Origin: Ruminococcus gauvreauii
GTDB lineage: Bacteria > Bacillota > Clostridia > Lachnospirales > Lachnospiraceae
Reading direction: 5' to 3'
Length of the DNA: 64,000 bases
Assembly (NCBI RefSeq): GCF_025151995.1
Contig: NZ_CP102290.1
Span: 1,674,001-1,738,000, forward strand
Positions 31,617 through 39,389 of the stretch are shown here, in pieces; the first letter of the stretch is position 1, and the number at the start of each line of letters is the position of its first letter. The translations under genes were made by a program, and so were the position numbers. The notes beneath the pieces were generated by a model. That model did not search any database. It had not been told where the DNA came from and was given only the letters and a program-made list of their open reading frames with translations.

Positions 31617-32420
31617 TTATGGTCTCCTCTGCGTACAGGGAAGGCCAGCCAGGCATTTTCCGCAGACTTCAGAACCTGAATCAGCCGCCTCCCCGCCCTC
31701 TGCGGAGGCATAGGAGTTTCCAAACTGTGTATAGACCGCTGCATTTTTCAGGCACTGTGCAAAGCATAAGTGCCTGTCATATTCTTCTGTGGTCAGCGCG
31801 CCTGCCGGGCACCGGCTGACACAGACGCCGCAGCTTTTATTCCTTTTGTAAAGGCATGCTTCTTCCGCCTGCGGCTCCCCCGCCGGTACATTCAGATTCG
31901 TAACCAGCGCATTCAGCCGTCCCGCGCAGCCTGATTCCGTGATGAGCATATTATTCAGCCCAAATGTCCCGAGACCTGCGGCATATGCAAAGTGGCGGAA
32001 CGACCAGTGACTGACCAGCTCATCACGGTAAAAGACTGTACTCTGTGGCGACACAGCCCCGCGGTACCCTCTGGATTCCAGAAAACCGATCATGTGTGCA
32101 TTGAGTTTTGGAAACATGGCGTTCGTCTCTTCATAGATCTGTGCCCAGTCGGCGGACGCCATCTCCCCCTGCCTGTTTCCTCCTGCCACCCACGGCTGAA
32201 ACGGCACAAAATACACCATGATCACCGTGGCATCCGGCATCACTTCCCAGGGCATCTGATGGAGCTTATGTACGATGTCCGGAAGCTCTCTGATATAAGG
32301 ATGTTCCACATCGGCAAATCCCACAAGGGGCTTCCCCCACTTATTTTTCAATGTTCCGGACGCATCATACGTCCGGACGAATTCATGCAATTCATGTTCA
32401 ATATCTGTTCGTAAATCCAT
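31617..32420 (-). CDS. Epoxyqueuosine reductase (QueG)-like iron-sulfur protein
   Basis: A 267-residue protein related to QueG/QueH-type or reductive-dehalogenase-like ferredoxin proteins. The N-terminal domain includes VIMVYFVPFQPW and SHWSFRHFAYAAGLGTFGLNNMLIT. The cluster motif CGVCVSRCPAGAL plus downstream CFAQCLKN would bind a 4Fe-4S centre, with additional cysteines in CGKCLAGLPC. It is shorter than true QueG (about 370-380) and lacks the second full ferredoxin domain and HEAT tail, so queuosine synthesis is not assured. It lies downstream of a flavodoxin gene, a possible electron donor. Start ATG with GGGAGG. Confidence 0.75.
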   Translation of the reverse strand: MDLRTDIEHELHEFVRTYDASGTLKNKWGKPLVGFADVEHPYIRELPDIVHKLHQMPWEVMPDATVIMVYFVPFQPWVAGGNRQGEMASADWAQIYEETNAMFPKLNAHMIGFLESRGYRGAVSPQSTVFYRDELVSHWSFRHFAYAAGLGTFGLNNMLITESGCAGRLNALVTNLNVPAGEPQAEEACLYKRNKSCGVCVSRCPAGALTTEEYDRHLCFAQCLKNAAVYTQFGNSYASAEGGEAADSGSEVCGKCLAGLPCTQRRP

Positions 32421-32455
32421 GTTTTCCTCCCATGCCGCACTTTCTGCCGATCCAA

Positions 32456-32944
32456 TCAGGGACTTTTAGTGTCCCATTGTGCCGCCCAGTCCGAAAGCTC
32501 TTTACCTGATACACTTCCGCCAAAGCGTCTGCCGTCTGTCACACTGGCTCCCGGTGCAAGTGCCGCCATATTTTTGCCCGAATCCCCCATCCCGCTTCCG
32601 CCGGATGTAGCGAAAGGAATCAGAGTCTTACCGCTGAAATCGTAAGACTCCATGAACGTATCGATAATGGACGGTTCTCTGTACCACCAGATTGGAAAAC
32701 CGATAAATACCAACTCATACTGTGCCATATCTGCCGCCTTGCTGCGGATTGCCGGACGGCAGTTCCGGTCATTCATTTCGATGGAACTTCTGCTGTTACT
32801 GTTCCGCCAGTCAAGGTCCGCAGTGGTGTAAGGTGTCTCTGCCTGAATCTCAAATAAATCCGCTTCGATTTCTTTTGCCAGCTTTTCTGCTAATCTTTTT
32901 GTTGTTCCGCTTGCGCTGAAATACGCTACTAATGACTTACTCAT
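32456..32944 (-). CDS. Flavodoxin
   Basis: A 162-residue flavodoxin-fold protein. The FMN phosphate loop is SLVAYFSASGTTKRLAEKL (residues 3-21), and further FMN-contact regions are FIGFPIWWYREPSIID and PFATSGGSGMGDSG. This branch (flavodoxin_4-like, with an SGTT loop) is often annotated as NAD(P)H-dependent or general electron carrier. The start is the ATG at 32944, six bases after GGAGG. A MerR-type promoter with a 19-base spacer lies upstream, indicating induction by a MerR-family activator. It probably donates electrons to the iron-sulfur protein encoded 35 bases downstream. Confidence 0.9.
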   Translation of the reverse strand: MSKSLVAYFSASGTTKRLAEKLAKEIEADLFEIQAETPYTTADLDWRNSNSRSSIEMNDRNCRPAIRSKAADMAQYELVFIGFPIWWYREPSIIDTFMESYDFSGKTLIPFATSGGSGMGDSGKNMAALAPGASVTDGRRFGGSVSGKELSDWAAQWDTKSP

Positions 32945-33007
32945 AAAAATCCTCCATGTCATGAAATTGACTTATAAAGTTTTATCAACTATAATACCTA
33001 CAAGTTA

Positions 33008-33038
33008 AATATACAACCTAAAGTTAGCTTTAAGTCAA
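33008..33038 (-). promoter_or_regulatory. MerR-type promoter of the flavodoxin gene
   Basis: On the minus strand TTGACT (33038-33033) and TATATT (33013-33008) are separated by 19 bases, too long for normal sigma-A activity. An inverted repeat, ACTTAAAG-CTAA-CTTTAGGT, overlaps the -35 box and fills most of the spacer. This is the classical arrangement remodelled by MerR-family activators (AdhR/SoxR-like). No merR gene lies in the window. Confidence 0.75.
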
Positions 33039-33130
33039 TGGGTATTTTAATAAATATCAGGGATTGATTCGCTGCAGAAAATTACATTGCAAATATAAAC
33101 CCATACCTACAGAAAACTGAGCAGGTGCTT

Positions 33131-33991
33131 ATGAGAAATTATGACATTGGCGTGCTCGCGACCTCCCAGGAGTATTTTCATGTCGCAAGCATATTTGCTA
33201 AAAAAACACTGTTTTATCTTATATCGGGCGGTGATTATCAATGTGATGACACCTACACTGTCGTAAAGGGGGGCATGCCCGAAAGCTTTTATGTGATGCT
33301 GGTCCAGAAAGGGACACTGCACATCGAAATGAACGGCAGAACATATATGGCTCCGCAGGGGACCGTGTTCGTGCTGGACAGTAAGATCGACTGCCATTAT
33401 TATGCAAAAGCCCGACTCTCCATGCAGTGGATCCAGTTCAGCGGCATTATGGTGCAGAATTTCTTTGATATGCTGTATGAAAATAACGAACAGAACGGAC
33501 CCGTATTTTACATCGACGACATCATGGCCATGTCCAAAAAATTCAGTTTCATCATGAATATGTTCGCAGCTAACCAGATCAATGAATTTCAGGGCTCCCT
33601 CTCTCTGCACGATATCCTGACGACACTGACGCTGCTCAATCCCCTGTCGCAGGAGGACACCAATCTGAGCATGATCGAAGTCGCCCGTTACATTGACAAG
33701 TTCTACAGCGAAAATCTGACCGTACAGAATCTTGCCAAGGGCTGCAACCTGTCCGTCTATTATTTTATCCGGGCTTTCCAGCAGGTCCACGGCTGCACTC
33801 CTCACCAGTATCTGGCAAGTGTCCGTTTTGACAGTGCAAAACATCTGCTGCTCACCAGCAATCTGAGCGTCGAGAAGATCGGTGAGATCGTCGGTTTCTC
33901 CAGCGGCTCCAATTTCGCCCGGGCTTTTAAAAAGGAATTCGGATATTCCCCGACAGAGTTCAGGGATTACACCCCCTCTGCAGCAAGATAA
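33131..33991 (+). CDS. AraC-family transcriptional regulator
   Basis: About 286 residues. The N-terminal cupin-like sensing domain (1-170) carries the YVMLVQKGTLHIEMNGRTYMAPQGTVFVLD beta core. The C-terminal 100 residues hold two helix-turn-helix units: LTVQNLAKGCNLSVYYFIRAFQQVHG and LSVEKIGEIVGFSSGSNFARAFKKEFGYSPTEFR, the AraC signature. The ATG at 33131 is chosen; an in-frame GTG at 33125 is possible, and both have weak ribosome sites. It is convergent with the alcohol dehydrogenase gene and is the nearest regulator to the sugar-catabolic cluster, so it is a candidate controller. Confidence 0.88.
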   Translation: MRNYDIGVLATSQEYFHVASIFAKKTLFYLISGGDYQCDDTYTVVKGGMPESFYVMLVQKGTLHIEMNGRTYMAPQGTVFVLDSKIDCHYYAKARLSMQWIQFSGIMVQNFFDMLYENNEQNGPVFYIDDIMAMSKKFSFIMNMFAANQINEFQGSLSLHDILTTLTLLNPLSQEDTNLSMIEVARYIDKFYSENLTVQNLAKGCNLSVYYFIRAFQQVHGCTPHQYLASVRFDSAKHLLLTSNLSVEKIGEIVGFSSGSNFARAFKKEFGYSPTEFRDYTPSAAR

Positions 33992-33993
33992 AA

Positions 33994-34032
33994 GAGGTTC
34001 CTGCCTGTCGCCATCTGACAGGCAGAGACCTC
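33994..34032 (-). terminator. Terminator of the alcohol dehydrogenase gene (shared stem)
   Basis: The stem GAGGT..CTGCCTGTC / GACAGGCAG..ACCTC has a 7-base loop and two internal mismatches. TTTT follows on the minus strand, while the + side has no T-run. It sits between the convergent AraC and dehydrogenase genes. Confidence 0.75.
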
Positions 34033-34048
34033 CCGCATCGTCTCTTAA

Positions 34049-35080
34049 TTATGGTCTTCCGTTCGGATACATTACCACTTCCAGCGCACTTCCATCCCTC
34101 ATCGCCTCAAATCCAACGCCAAACTCCTCAAGCGTCAGCCTGTGAGTGATCATATCCTCAAGTTTCATCGGAATGTTTGCAAGCATCTGAATCGTATTAT
34201 GCCAGGTATAGGTTCCGATATAGCTGCCGTAGACGGTCAGGTCTTTTCTGGTGATCTGGCTCTGGCAGATCTCCTGAGTGGCTGCCATATTCAGTCCAAA
34301 CAGCAGGATCCTTCCTGAACTTCTCGCAAAGCGGATCGCGTCTTTAATGCAGAACCCTACCGCATCGATCACAACATCGGCACCCAGCCCTTTTGTCGCC
34401 TCTTTTACAGCCTCGTCGGCCTCCTGCGGGGAAACCACCACATCTGCTCCCATGTTCCCTGCATACTCTCTGCGGAACTCCGTCGGTTCCACAGAAATCA
34501 CCTTTCCGGCCCCATTTAATTTCATCAGCTGGATGAAATACAAACCGATGGCCCCTGCGCCGATCACAACCACTGTTTCTCCGGGCATGAGGCGGACTTT
34601 ATTGGCCCCGCTCATCACGCAGTTCAGCGGTTCCGTGAAAATCGCGGTTTCCAGCGGAATATCTTTATCGATCTGAACAGCCAGGCTGTCCGGAACAACT
34701 GCATACTGTGCAAAGAATCCGTCATCGTCAAATCCCAGGCATTTCAGGTGCTCACACATGCTCGCATGACCGGTTCTGCAGAAGTAGCACTGCCCGCAGG
34801 GCATATTATTGTCGCATACTACGCGGTCTCCGGGCTGGAAGCTGGTGACGCCCGCTCCCACTTCCAGAACCGTACCCACCATCTCGTGTCCGATCGTGAT
34901 GCCTGTCTTTGCCGGGTATCCCGGGGGGTTCCTTAAGATCATCATATCAGAACCACAGATGCTGCAAATATCAATCCTGATTAGTATTTCATTGTCTTTT
35001 TTAATCTTCGGAACCGGTTTTTCTTCAATTGCAAACTTGCCCTCATCCTTCAGGACAACAGCATTCATTTTTTCCTGCAT
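34049..35080 (-). CDS. Zinc-dependent alcohol/polyol dehydrogenase (MDR family)
   Basis: A 343-residue medium-chain dehydrogenase that oxidises a polyol or secondary alcohol with NAD(P). The catalytic zinc ligands are in CSICGSD and GHEMVG; the structural zinc is held by the four-cysteine loop CGQCYFCRTGHASMC; the nucleotide fold begins VVVIGAGAIGLYFIQL. It is most like threonine or sorbitol dehydrogenases. The ATG at 35080 with AAAGGGG is preferred; the longer reading to 35254 runs through the promoter. It has its own promoter (35142-35169) and terminator, so it is monocistronic although adjacent to the cluster. Confidence 0.9.
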   Translation of the reverse strand: MQEKMNAVVLKDEGKFAIEEKPVPKIKKDNEILIRIDICSICGSDMMILRNPPGYPAKTGITIGHEMVGTVLEVGAGVTSFQPGDRVVCDNNMPCGQCYFCRTGHASMCEHLKCLGFDDDGFFAQYAVVPDSLAVQIDKDIPLETAIFTEPLNCVMSGANKVRLMPGETVVVIGAGAIGLYFIQLMKLNGAGKVISVEPTEFRREYAGNMGADVVVSPQEADEAVKEATKGLGADVVIDAVGFCIKDAIRFARSSGRILLFGLNMAATQEICQSQITRKDLTVYGSYIGTYTWHNTIQMLANIPMKLEDMITHRLTLEEFGVGFEAMRDGSALEVVMYPNGRP

Positions 35081-35141
35081 TTTCAAACCCCTTTCTGTAT
35101 GAACCACTATATGTATTTGTAAAACCCCGTGTTTTCTTACT

Positions 35142-35169
35142 ATTATAGTAGTTATACAGAAAATTTCAA
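35142..35169 (-). promoter_or_regulatory. Promoter of the alcohol dehydrogenase gene
   Basis: TTGAAA (35169-35164), 16 bases and a perfect TATAAT (35147-35142) lie on the minus strand, about 60 bases before the start codon. Confidence 0.7.
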
Positions 35170-35259
35170 TTTGAATTATTGTCGAAAATCCATTCCAAAA
35201 TTGCTTATATTGTTTTACACAAAGAGATCCAAATGCATTTCCCATGTAATACAAAGAGC

Positions 35260-35289
35260 GGGTCTGTCAGGAAATTTCCCGACAGACCC
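35260..35289 (-). terminator. Stem-loop ending the catabolic operon
   Basis: GGGTCTGTC (35260-35268) pairs perfectly with GACAGACCC (35281-35289), with an inner GGAAATTTCC extension. A T-rich but interrupted tail follows on the minus strand. It lies 62 bases after the HyuA-like stop. Confidence 0.7.
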
Positions 35290-35351
35290 ACAAGAGTAAA
35301 ATATTTAGGAAGTAAAAATAGGATGCCATTATTTCACTGCGGTTCAATACC

Positions 35352-36965
35352 TCATGGATATCCGACCGCTGTCGCCTGCACATGCCACTCCACGAATGTT
35401 CCGTCCTGATCCCGGACCTCCCACTCTTTTCTGTCAATATGAAAATCGGCAGCACCTGCAAACTTTGCTTTTTCTTCCGCGTACTGGTATGCCAGATGAT
35501 GAGCAAGTTCTTTTGCCCGATCATAGGTCAGTGCACGCAGACGTTCTTTTTCTGTGTATATATAATAAGATTCATTCCATTTATTTCTCCGAAGCAGTAC
35601 AGCGGATGTCTCGATAATCTGTCCGACTGCAGCGCCCACTGCATTTGCGACACCTGCATGTTCCGGTATATCGCAACGCATGCCAAGTCTGGCGGCCGCA
35701 TCCCGCAGCCATACGGGTGCCGGTGCACCCGCACCGACCAGTATCCGGATGTTCGCATTTCCAAATACATCCACACTTTCCCGGCAGTATTTGGCCAGTT
35801 TTTCCACGATTTTCCCGCGCAGTTTCTGTGCCGCCTGCAATGCGGGAATGCCCGCCCCTGCCGCCGCTTTCTGTGCAAATACCTCGATACCCCGAACAGA
35901 GCTGGATGATTCCCACTGTACGTATTCGCCGGTCACATGCAGTATATCTGTCGGTGTCAATCCGGATTTTCCACTGCACATCCCGGCCCTGCAAAGCGGC
36001 ACCACACGGCGCGGTCCGATTTGTATCGTACCGTTTGGTCTTCTCCTGATCTCACTGTCACCACCAAGCCCGAACGTACAGATCTCCAGTGCCTTTACCC
36101 TGGTTCTCCATCCCGCAAGGCAGGTCCCCTCCTCAGAGACTTTGCACTGTCCATTCTGCAGGCAGGCAATGTCCGTCGTAGTGCCGCCCATATCGACAAC
36201 CAGGCAATCCTGGCAGCCGCTTAAGAACCTGGCCCCGATGACACTTGCCGCGGGTCCGGAGAGGACTGTCTCCACCGGTCTTTCTACGGCATAATCCGCC
36301 CGCATCAGGCTTCCGTCGCCGCGCACGATCATCACAGGTGCTCGGATTCCCCGCTCCCTCATCACATCGTAAACGGTTGTGATCAGATTTCTGATAATCG
36401 GGATCAGCCTGGCATTCAGCACCGCCGTAACCGTCCGCTCATAAAATCCCAGCGAACCGGAAAGCTCATGTGCACAGACCACCGGAAGATCTAATACCTC
36501 GGCAACACGCCGTGCCGCCTGTCTTTCATGCTCCGGATTCCGGATGCTTGCATACCCCGATATAGCCACCGCATCACATGTATGACGGAGTCCGGCAAGC
36601 TTATCATCAAGCTCACTCTCATCCAGCGGCCTGCTGATCCCGCCGCGGATGTCCACTCTGGCGGGAAGCTCAGCGGATATATCTGCAGGCACCTCTCCGT
36701 CCGGTCTTCCGCCGAGCAGCAGAAGCCCCACCCGGCTGCCTTTTCCCTCTACAATGGCATTGGTCGCCAGGGTAGTGGAGAGGCTTACCATATCGATCTG
36801 CTGCCAGGATTCAAAGCCAAGCGCATCCATACAGTTCCTGATCCCAACCGTCAGATCATACTGTGTAGTCAGCGCTTTCGCCGTATGCACTACTGTTCCG
36901 GTATCCCGGTCCATGATCACGCCGTCCGTATACGTACCTCCGGTATCAACTCCTAAAATCAGCAT
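35352..36965 (-). CDS. Hydantoinase/oxoprolinase-family (HyuA-like) ASKHA protein
   Basis: A 537-residue protein of the hydantoinase A/oxoprolinase family. The N-terminal domain opens LILGVDTGGTYTDGVI, the phosphate-1 loop of an ATP-binding ASKHA fold; a second phosphate-type loop is CLVVDMGGTTTDIACLQNG (about residue 250), and GLGGDSEIRRRPNG lies near 295. No HyuB partner is present, unusual for a hydantoinase. An ATP-driven reactivating factor for the cobalamin mutase encoded upstream, in the manner of GlmL/MutL or diol dehydratase reactivases (also ASKHA), is an attractive inference. It is the last gene of the cluster operon. AGGAG precedes the ATG. Confidence 0.8.
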   Translation of the reverse strand: MLILGVDTGGTYTDGVIMDRDTGTVVHTAKALTTQYDLTVGIRNCMDALGFESWQQIDMVSLSTTLATNAIVEGKGSRVGLLLLGGRPDGEVPADISAELPARVDIRGGISRPLDESELDDKLAGLRHTCDAVAISGYASIRNPEHERQAARRVAEVLDLPVVCAHELSGSLGFYERTVTAVLNARLIPIIRNLITTVYDVMRERGIRAPVMIVRGDGSLMRADYAVERPVETVLSGPAASVIGARFLSGCQDCLVVDMGGTTTDIACLQNGQCKVSEEGTCLAGWRTRVKALEICTFGLGGDSEIRRRPNGTIQIGPRRVVPLCRAGMCSGKSGLTPTDILHVTGEYVQWESSSSVRGIEVFAQKAAAGAGIPALQAAQKLRGKIVEKLAKYCRESVDVFGNANIRILVGAGAPAPVWLRDAAARLGMRCDIPEHAGVANAVGAAVGQIIETSAVLLRRNKWNESYYIYTEKERLRALTYDRAKELAHHLAYQYAEEKAKFAGAADFHIDRKEWEVRDQDGTFVEWHVQATAVGYP

Positions 36966-36998
36966 AGCCGCTCCTGTCTGACTGTCATGTTATGGTGG

Positions 36999-37787
36999 TT
37001 AATGCATTGTCTGGCCGCCGGAAATATTGACCGCCTGACCAGTCATATACTCTGCATAGTCAGAAGCGAGGAATACCGCAATGTCTGCCACATCCTCCGG
37101 TGTCACCCAGCGGCCCAGCGGTATCGCCGCCTGCCATTCTTTCAGGGACTCTTCCGGCTCGATGCCGTCCAGCTCATAGACTGCCTGTGCTTCGCGCAAT
37201 GTCATCTCACTCATGACGGAGCCGGGACAGAAGCAGTTGACCCGGATCCCCGTATCTTTTAATTCCATTGCCAGGGCGCGGGTAAACCCGATCACGGCTG
37301 CCTTTGTTGCGCAGTAGTGTACCTGTTTCGGGATCGCACCTTTTCCCGCCTGGGAAGCCGTATTGATAATACGTCCAAAACCCTGTTTTTTCATCTGCGG
37401 GATCACGGCCTGTGAGCACAGGAACACACCTTTACAGTTGACCGCAAAGATAGCGTCCCACCATGCTTCCGGCATCTTTTCAATTTCGCTGACTGTACAG
37501 ATACCTGCATTATTGTACAGCAGATCTACTTTTCCGTACAGTTCCACTGCTTTATCAATCATCGCCTGTGCATCTTTGGCATCAGTGACATTTACCTGCA
37601 TCGCACTGGCTGTTCCTCCATTTTTGCGGATGATCTCTGCTGTTTCCTGTGCCTTATCCACTGCCATGTCCGCTACAAGGACTGATGCACCGTGTCCTGC
37701 CAGCTGAATACAGATTGCGCGTCCGATACCGGAACCTCCGCCGGTTACAACAGCTGCCTGTCCCGCTAATACTATCTGATTTTTCAT
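36999..37787 (-). CDS. Short-chain dehydrogenase/reductase (SDR)
   Basis: A classical SDR of 262 residues, NAD(P)-linked, acting on a sugar, polyol or hydroxy acid. The cofactor loop is VVTGGGSGIGRAI; Asp40 at the end of strand two (VLVADM) favours NAD; NNAG is present; the catalytic Ser is in NTASQAGKG and the YxxxK pair in YCATKAAV. The C-terminal AVNISGGQTMH is standard. Sited between the aminotransferase and HyuA-like genes, it probably oxidises an intermediate of the cluster pathway. AGGAGAAATAG precedes the ATG. Confidence 0.92.
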   Translation of the reverse strand: MKNQIVLAGQAAVVTGGGSGIGRAICIQLAGHGASVLVADMAVDKAQETAEIIRKNGGTASAMQVNVTDAKDAQAMIDKAVELYGKVDLLYNNAGICTVSEIEKMPEAWWDAIFAVNCKGVFLCSQAVIPQMKKQGFGRIINTASQAGKGAIPKQVHYCATKAAVIGFTRALAMELKDTGIRVNCFCPGSVMSEMTLREAQAVYELDGIEPEESLKEWQAAIPLGRWVTPEDVADIAVFLASDYAEYMTGQAVNISGGQTMH

Positions 37788-37862
37788 ATACTATTTCTCC
37801 TGTCTGATTATAGGATGTTGTATCGTAACAGTTATATATAATTATCACTTCGTTTCCCTCCC

Positions 37863-37887
37863 CCCGGCTGGTTGGCAGCCAGCCGGG
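37863..37887. other. GC-rich hairpin between aminotransferase and SDR genes
   Basis: CCCGGCTGG (37863-37871) and CCAGCCGGG (37879-37887) pair perfectly around a 7-base loop. No T-run follows on the minus strand, so it is more likely an mRNA processing or stabilising hairpin than a terminator. It sits in a 147-base gap, the largest within the operon core. Confidence 0.5.
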
Positions 37888-37934
37888 ACTTCTTTCGAGC
37901 TAAGGGAATATAGAAGTTTTTAAGAGGGCTTTAT

Positions 37935-39377
37935 TCACGCATACATAGAGAAAACTTTTTCGTAAATCTCAAATGCGTCATCCAGTATATCCAGAGAGCA
38001 GTAGTTCAGGAATGTTTTGTTTCCTCCTGCCGTCAGGATACCGTTTGCTGCCAGTGCCATCGCGAAATCTGTCATTCTCGCGGACGCAAACTGACGTTTT
38101 GCTGCCTGTTCATCTCTGGAATATTCCGGGAAGGTGGCAACGTGTTTCATGCCTGTCAGGTCGATCTGAAGCACAGATCCTGTACTGGAGATAATCGCCG
38201 GAATGTCATATTTATTTGCCAGATCTGTCAGTTTTCTTGTAAATTCAATACCTGCCTGATTCAATTTGTTCGGAATGTCTTCTTTCTGCAGCTTGCAGAG
38301 TGTCACGTAACCTGCACAGCAGGAGATCGGGTTGGCTGTCAGCGTACCGCCGACAACAATCTTATTCCCCGCAATATGTGCCACGCCCGCTGTCAGCACG
38401 CTCATGATGTCCTCACGGCCGCCGAATCCTCCGGCAGATGCGAACCCTCCCGCGATGACTTTACCAAACACCGTGATATCCGCACGGGTATCAAAGTATT
38501 CCTGGGCACCGCCGAGTGCCAGGCGGAATGCTGTCACGACCTCGTCATAGATCAGGATCACATCATATTTGTCACACAGTTCTCTGACACCTTTATGGTA
38601 TTCGCGGGTTGTTGGGAGAACACCGGAATCCTGACCCATTGCTTCCATGATAAAGCATGCCGTTCCGCCGTTCTTCTCATTTTCTTTGAAGCGGTCTTCC
38701 AGCGCGTTCAGGTCATTCACCATAACGGCTGATATATTGCCGAAGCATTCATCCGGAATACCTGCAGCAAATGATGTCTTGGAATCACAGTAACGGATAT
38801 CATAGATCAGCTGATCGGAAATACCATGGTAACAGCCTTTCAGCTTTACGATATTTTTCTTTCCGGAAAATGCACGCGCCGCACGGATTGCCGCCATACA
38901 TGCCTCAGATCCGGAGCCCATCATACGGAATTTATCTACGGACGGGAAAAATTCTTTTACTTTCTGTGCCAGTTTATATTCATATTCATGGTAAAGGCCT
39001 GTCAGATAACCCGTTGTGTTCAGTGTCTTGATCACAGCATCGTGAACATCCGGATCATTATTTCCAAGTATGGAAGGACCTCCGGCGCCGATAAAGTCGA
39101 TATATTTGTTGCCGTCGATGTCATAGAGGTAAGCCCCTTCACCTTTCACGCAGTTCAGTGCAAACGGATAGTTGTTGGCAAGATTGTGCTGTACGCCCCC
39201 CGGAATTGCGCTTTTTGCTTCCTCAATCGTTCTTTTGGATGCTGCACAGTGGGTATCAAACCACTCCAGACACTCTTTTTCCGCCTCCGGTTTCAGCCTC
39301 TTTGTATGTTCCAGTACGTATTTTGCTCTCTCATGTACAGCATCGTAATTAAACGCATCTAAATATTCCATCTTCAT
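37935..39377 (-). CDS. Class III aminotransferase, glutamate-1-semialdehyde aminomutase-like
   Basis: A 480-residue PLP enzyme. It has the class III layout: substrate N-terminus VQHNLANNYPFALNCVKGEGAYLYDIDGNKYIDFIGAGG, cofactor region GSGSEACMAAIRAARAFSG, the Asp in LIYDEVVTAF, and the Schiff-base lysine in TVFGKVIAGGF. It resembles HemL but has a long N-terminal extension and lies in a catabolic cluster without other haem genes. It may transaminate an aldehyde or amino-sugar derivative, or act as an aminomutase moving an amino group within the substrate. Glutamate dehydrogenase upstream could recycle the amino donor. AGGAG precedes the ATG. Confidence 0.88.
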   Translation of the reverse strand: MKMEYLDAFNYDAVHERAKYVLEHTKRLKPEAEKECLEWFDTHCAASKRTIEEAKSAIPGGVQHNLANNYPFALNCVKGEGAYLYDIDGNKYIDFIGAGGPSILGNNDPDVHDAVIKTLNTTGYLTGLYHEYEYKLAQKVKEFFPSVDKFRMMGSGSEACMAAIRAARAFSGKKNIVKLKGCYHGISDQLIYDIRYCDSKTSFAAGIPDECFGNISAVMVNDLNALEDRFKENEKNGGTACFIMEAMGQDSGVLPTTREYHKGVRELCDKYDVILIYDEVVTAFRLALGGAQEYFDTRADITVFGKVIAGGFASAGGFGGREDIMSVLTAGVAHIAGNKIVVGGTLTANPISCCAGYVTLCKLQKEDIPNKLNQAGIEFTRKLTDLANKYDIPAIISSTGSVLQIDLTGMKHVATFPEYSRDEQAAKRQFASARMTDFAMALAANGILTAGGNKTFLNYCSLDILDDAFEIYEKVFSMYA

Positions 39378-39389
39378 AATCGTTCTCCT

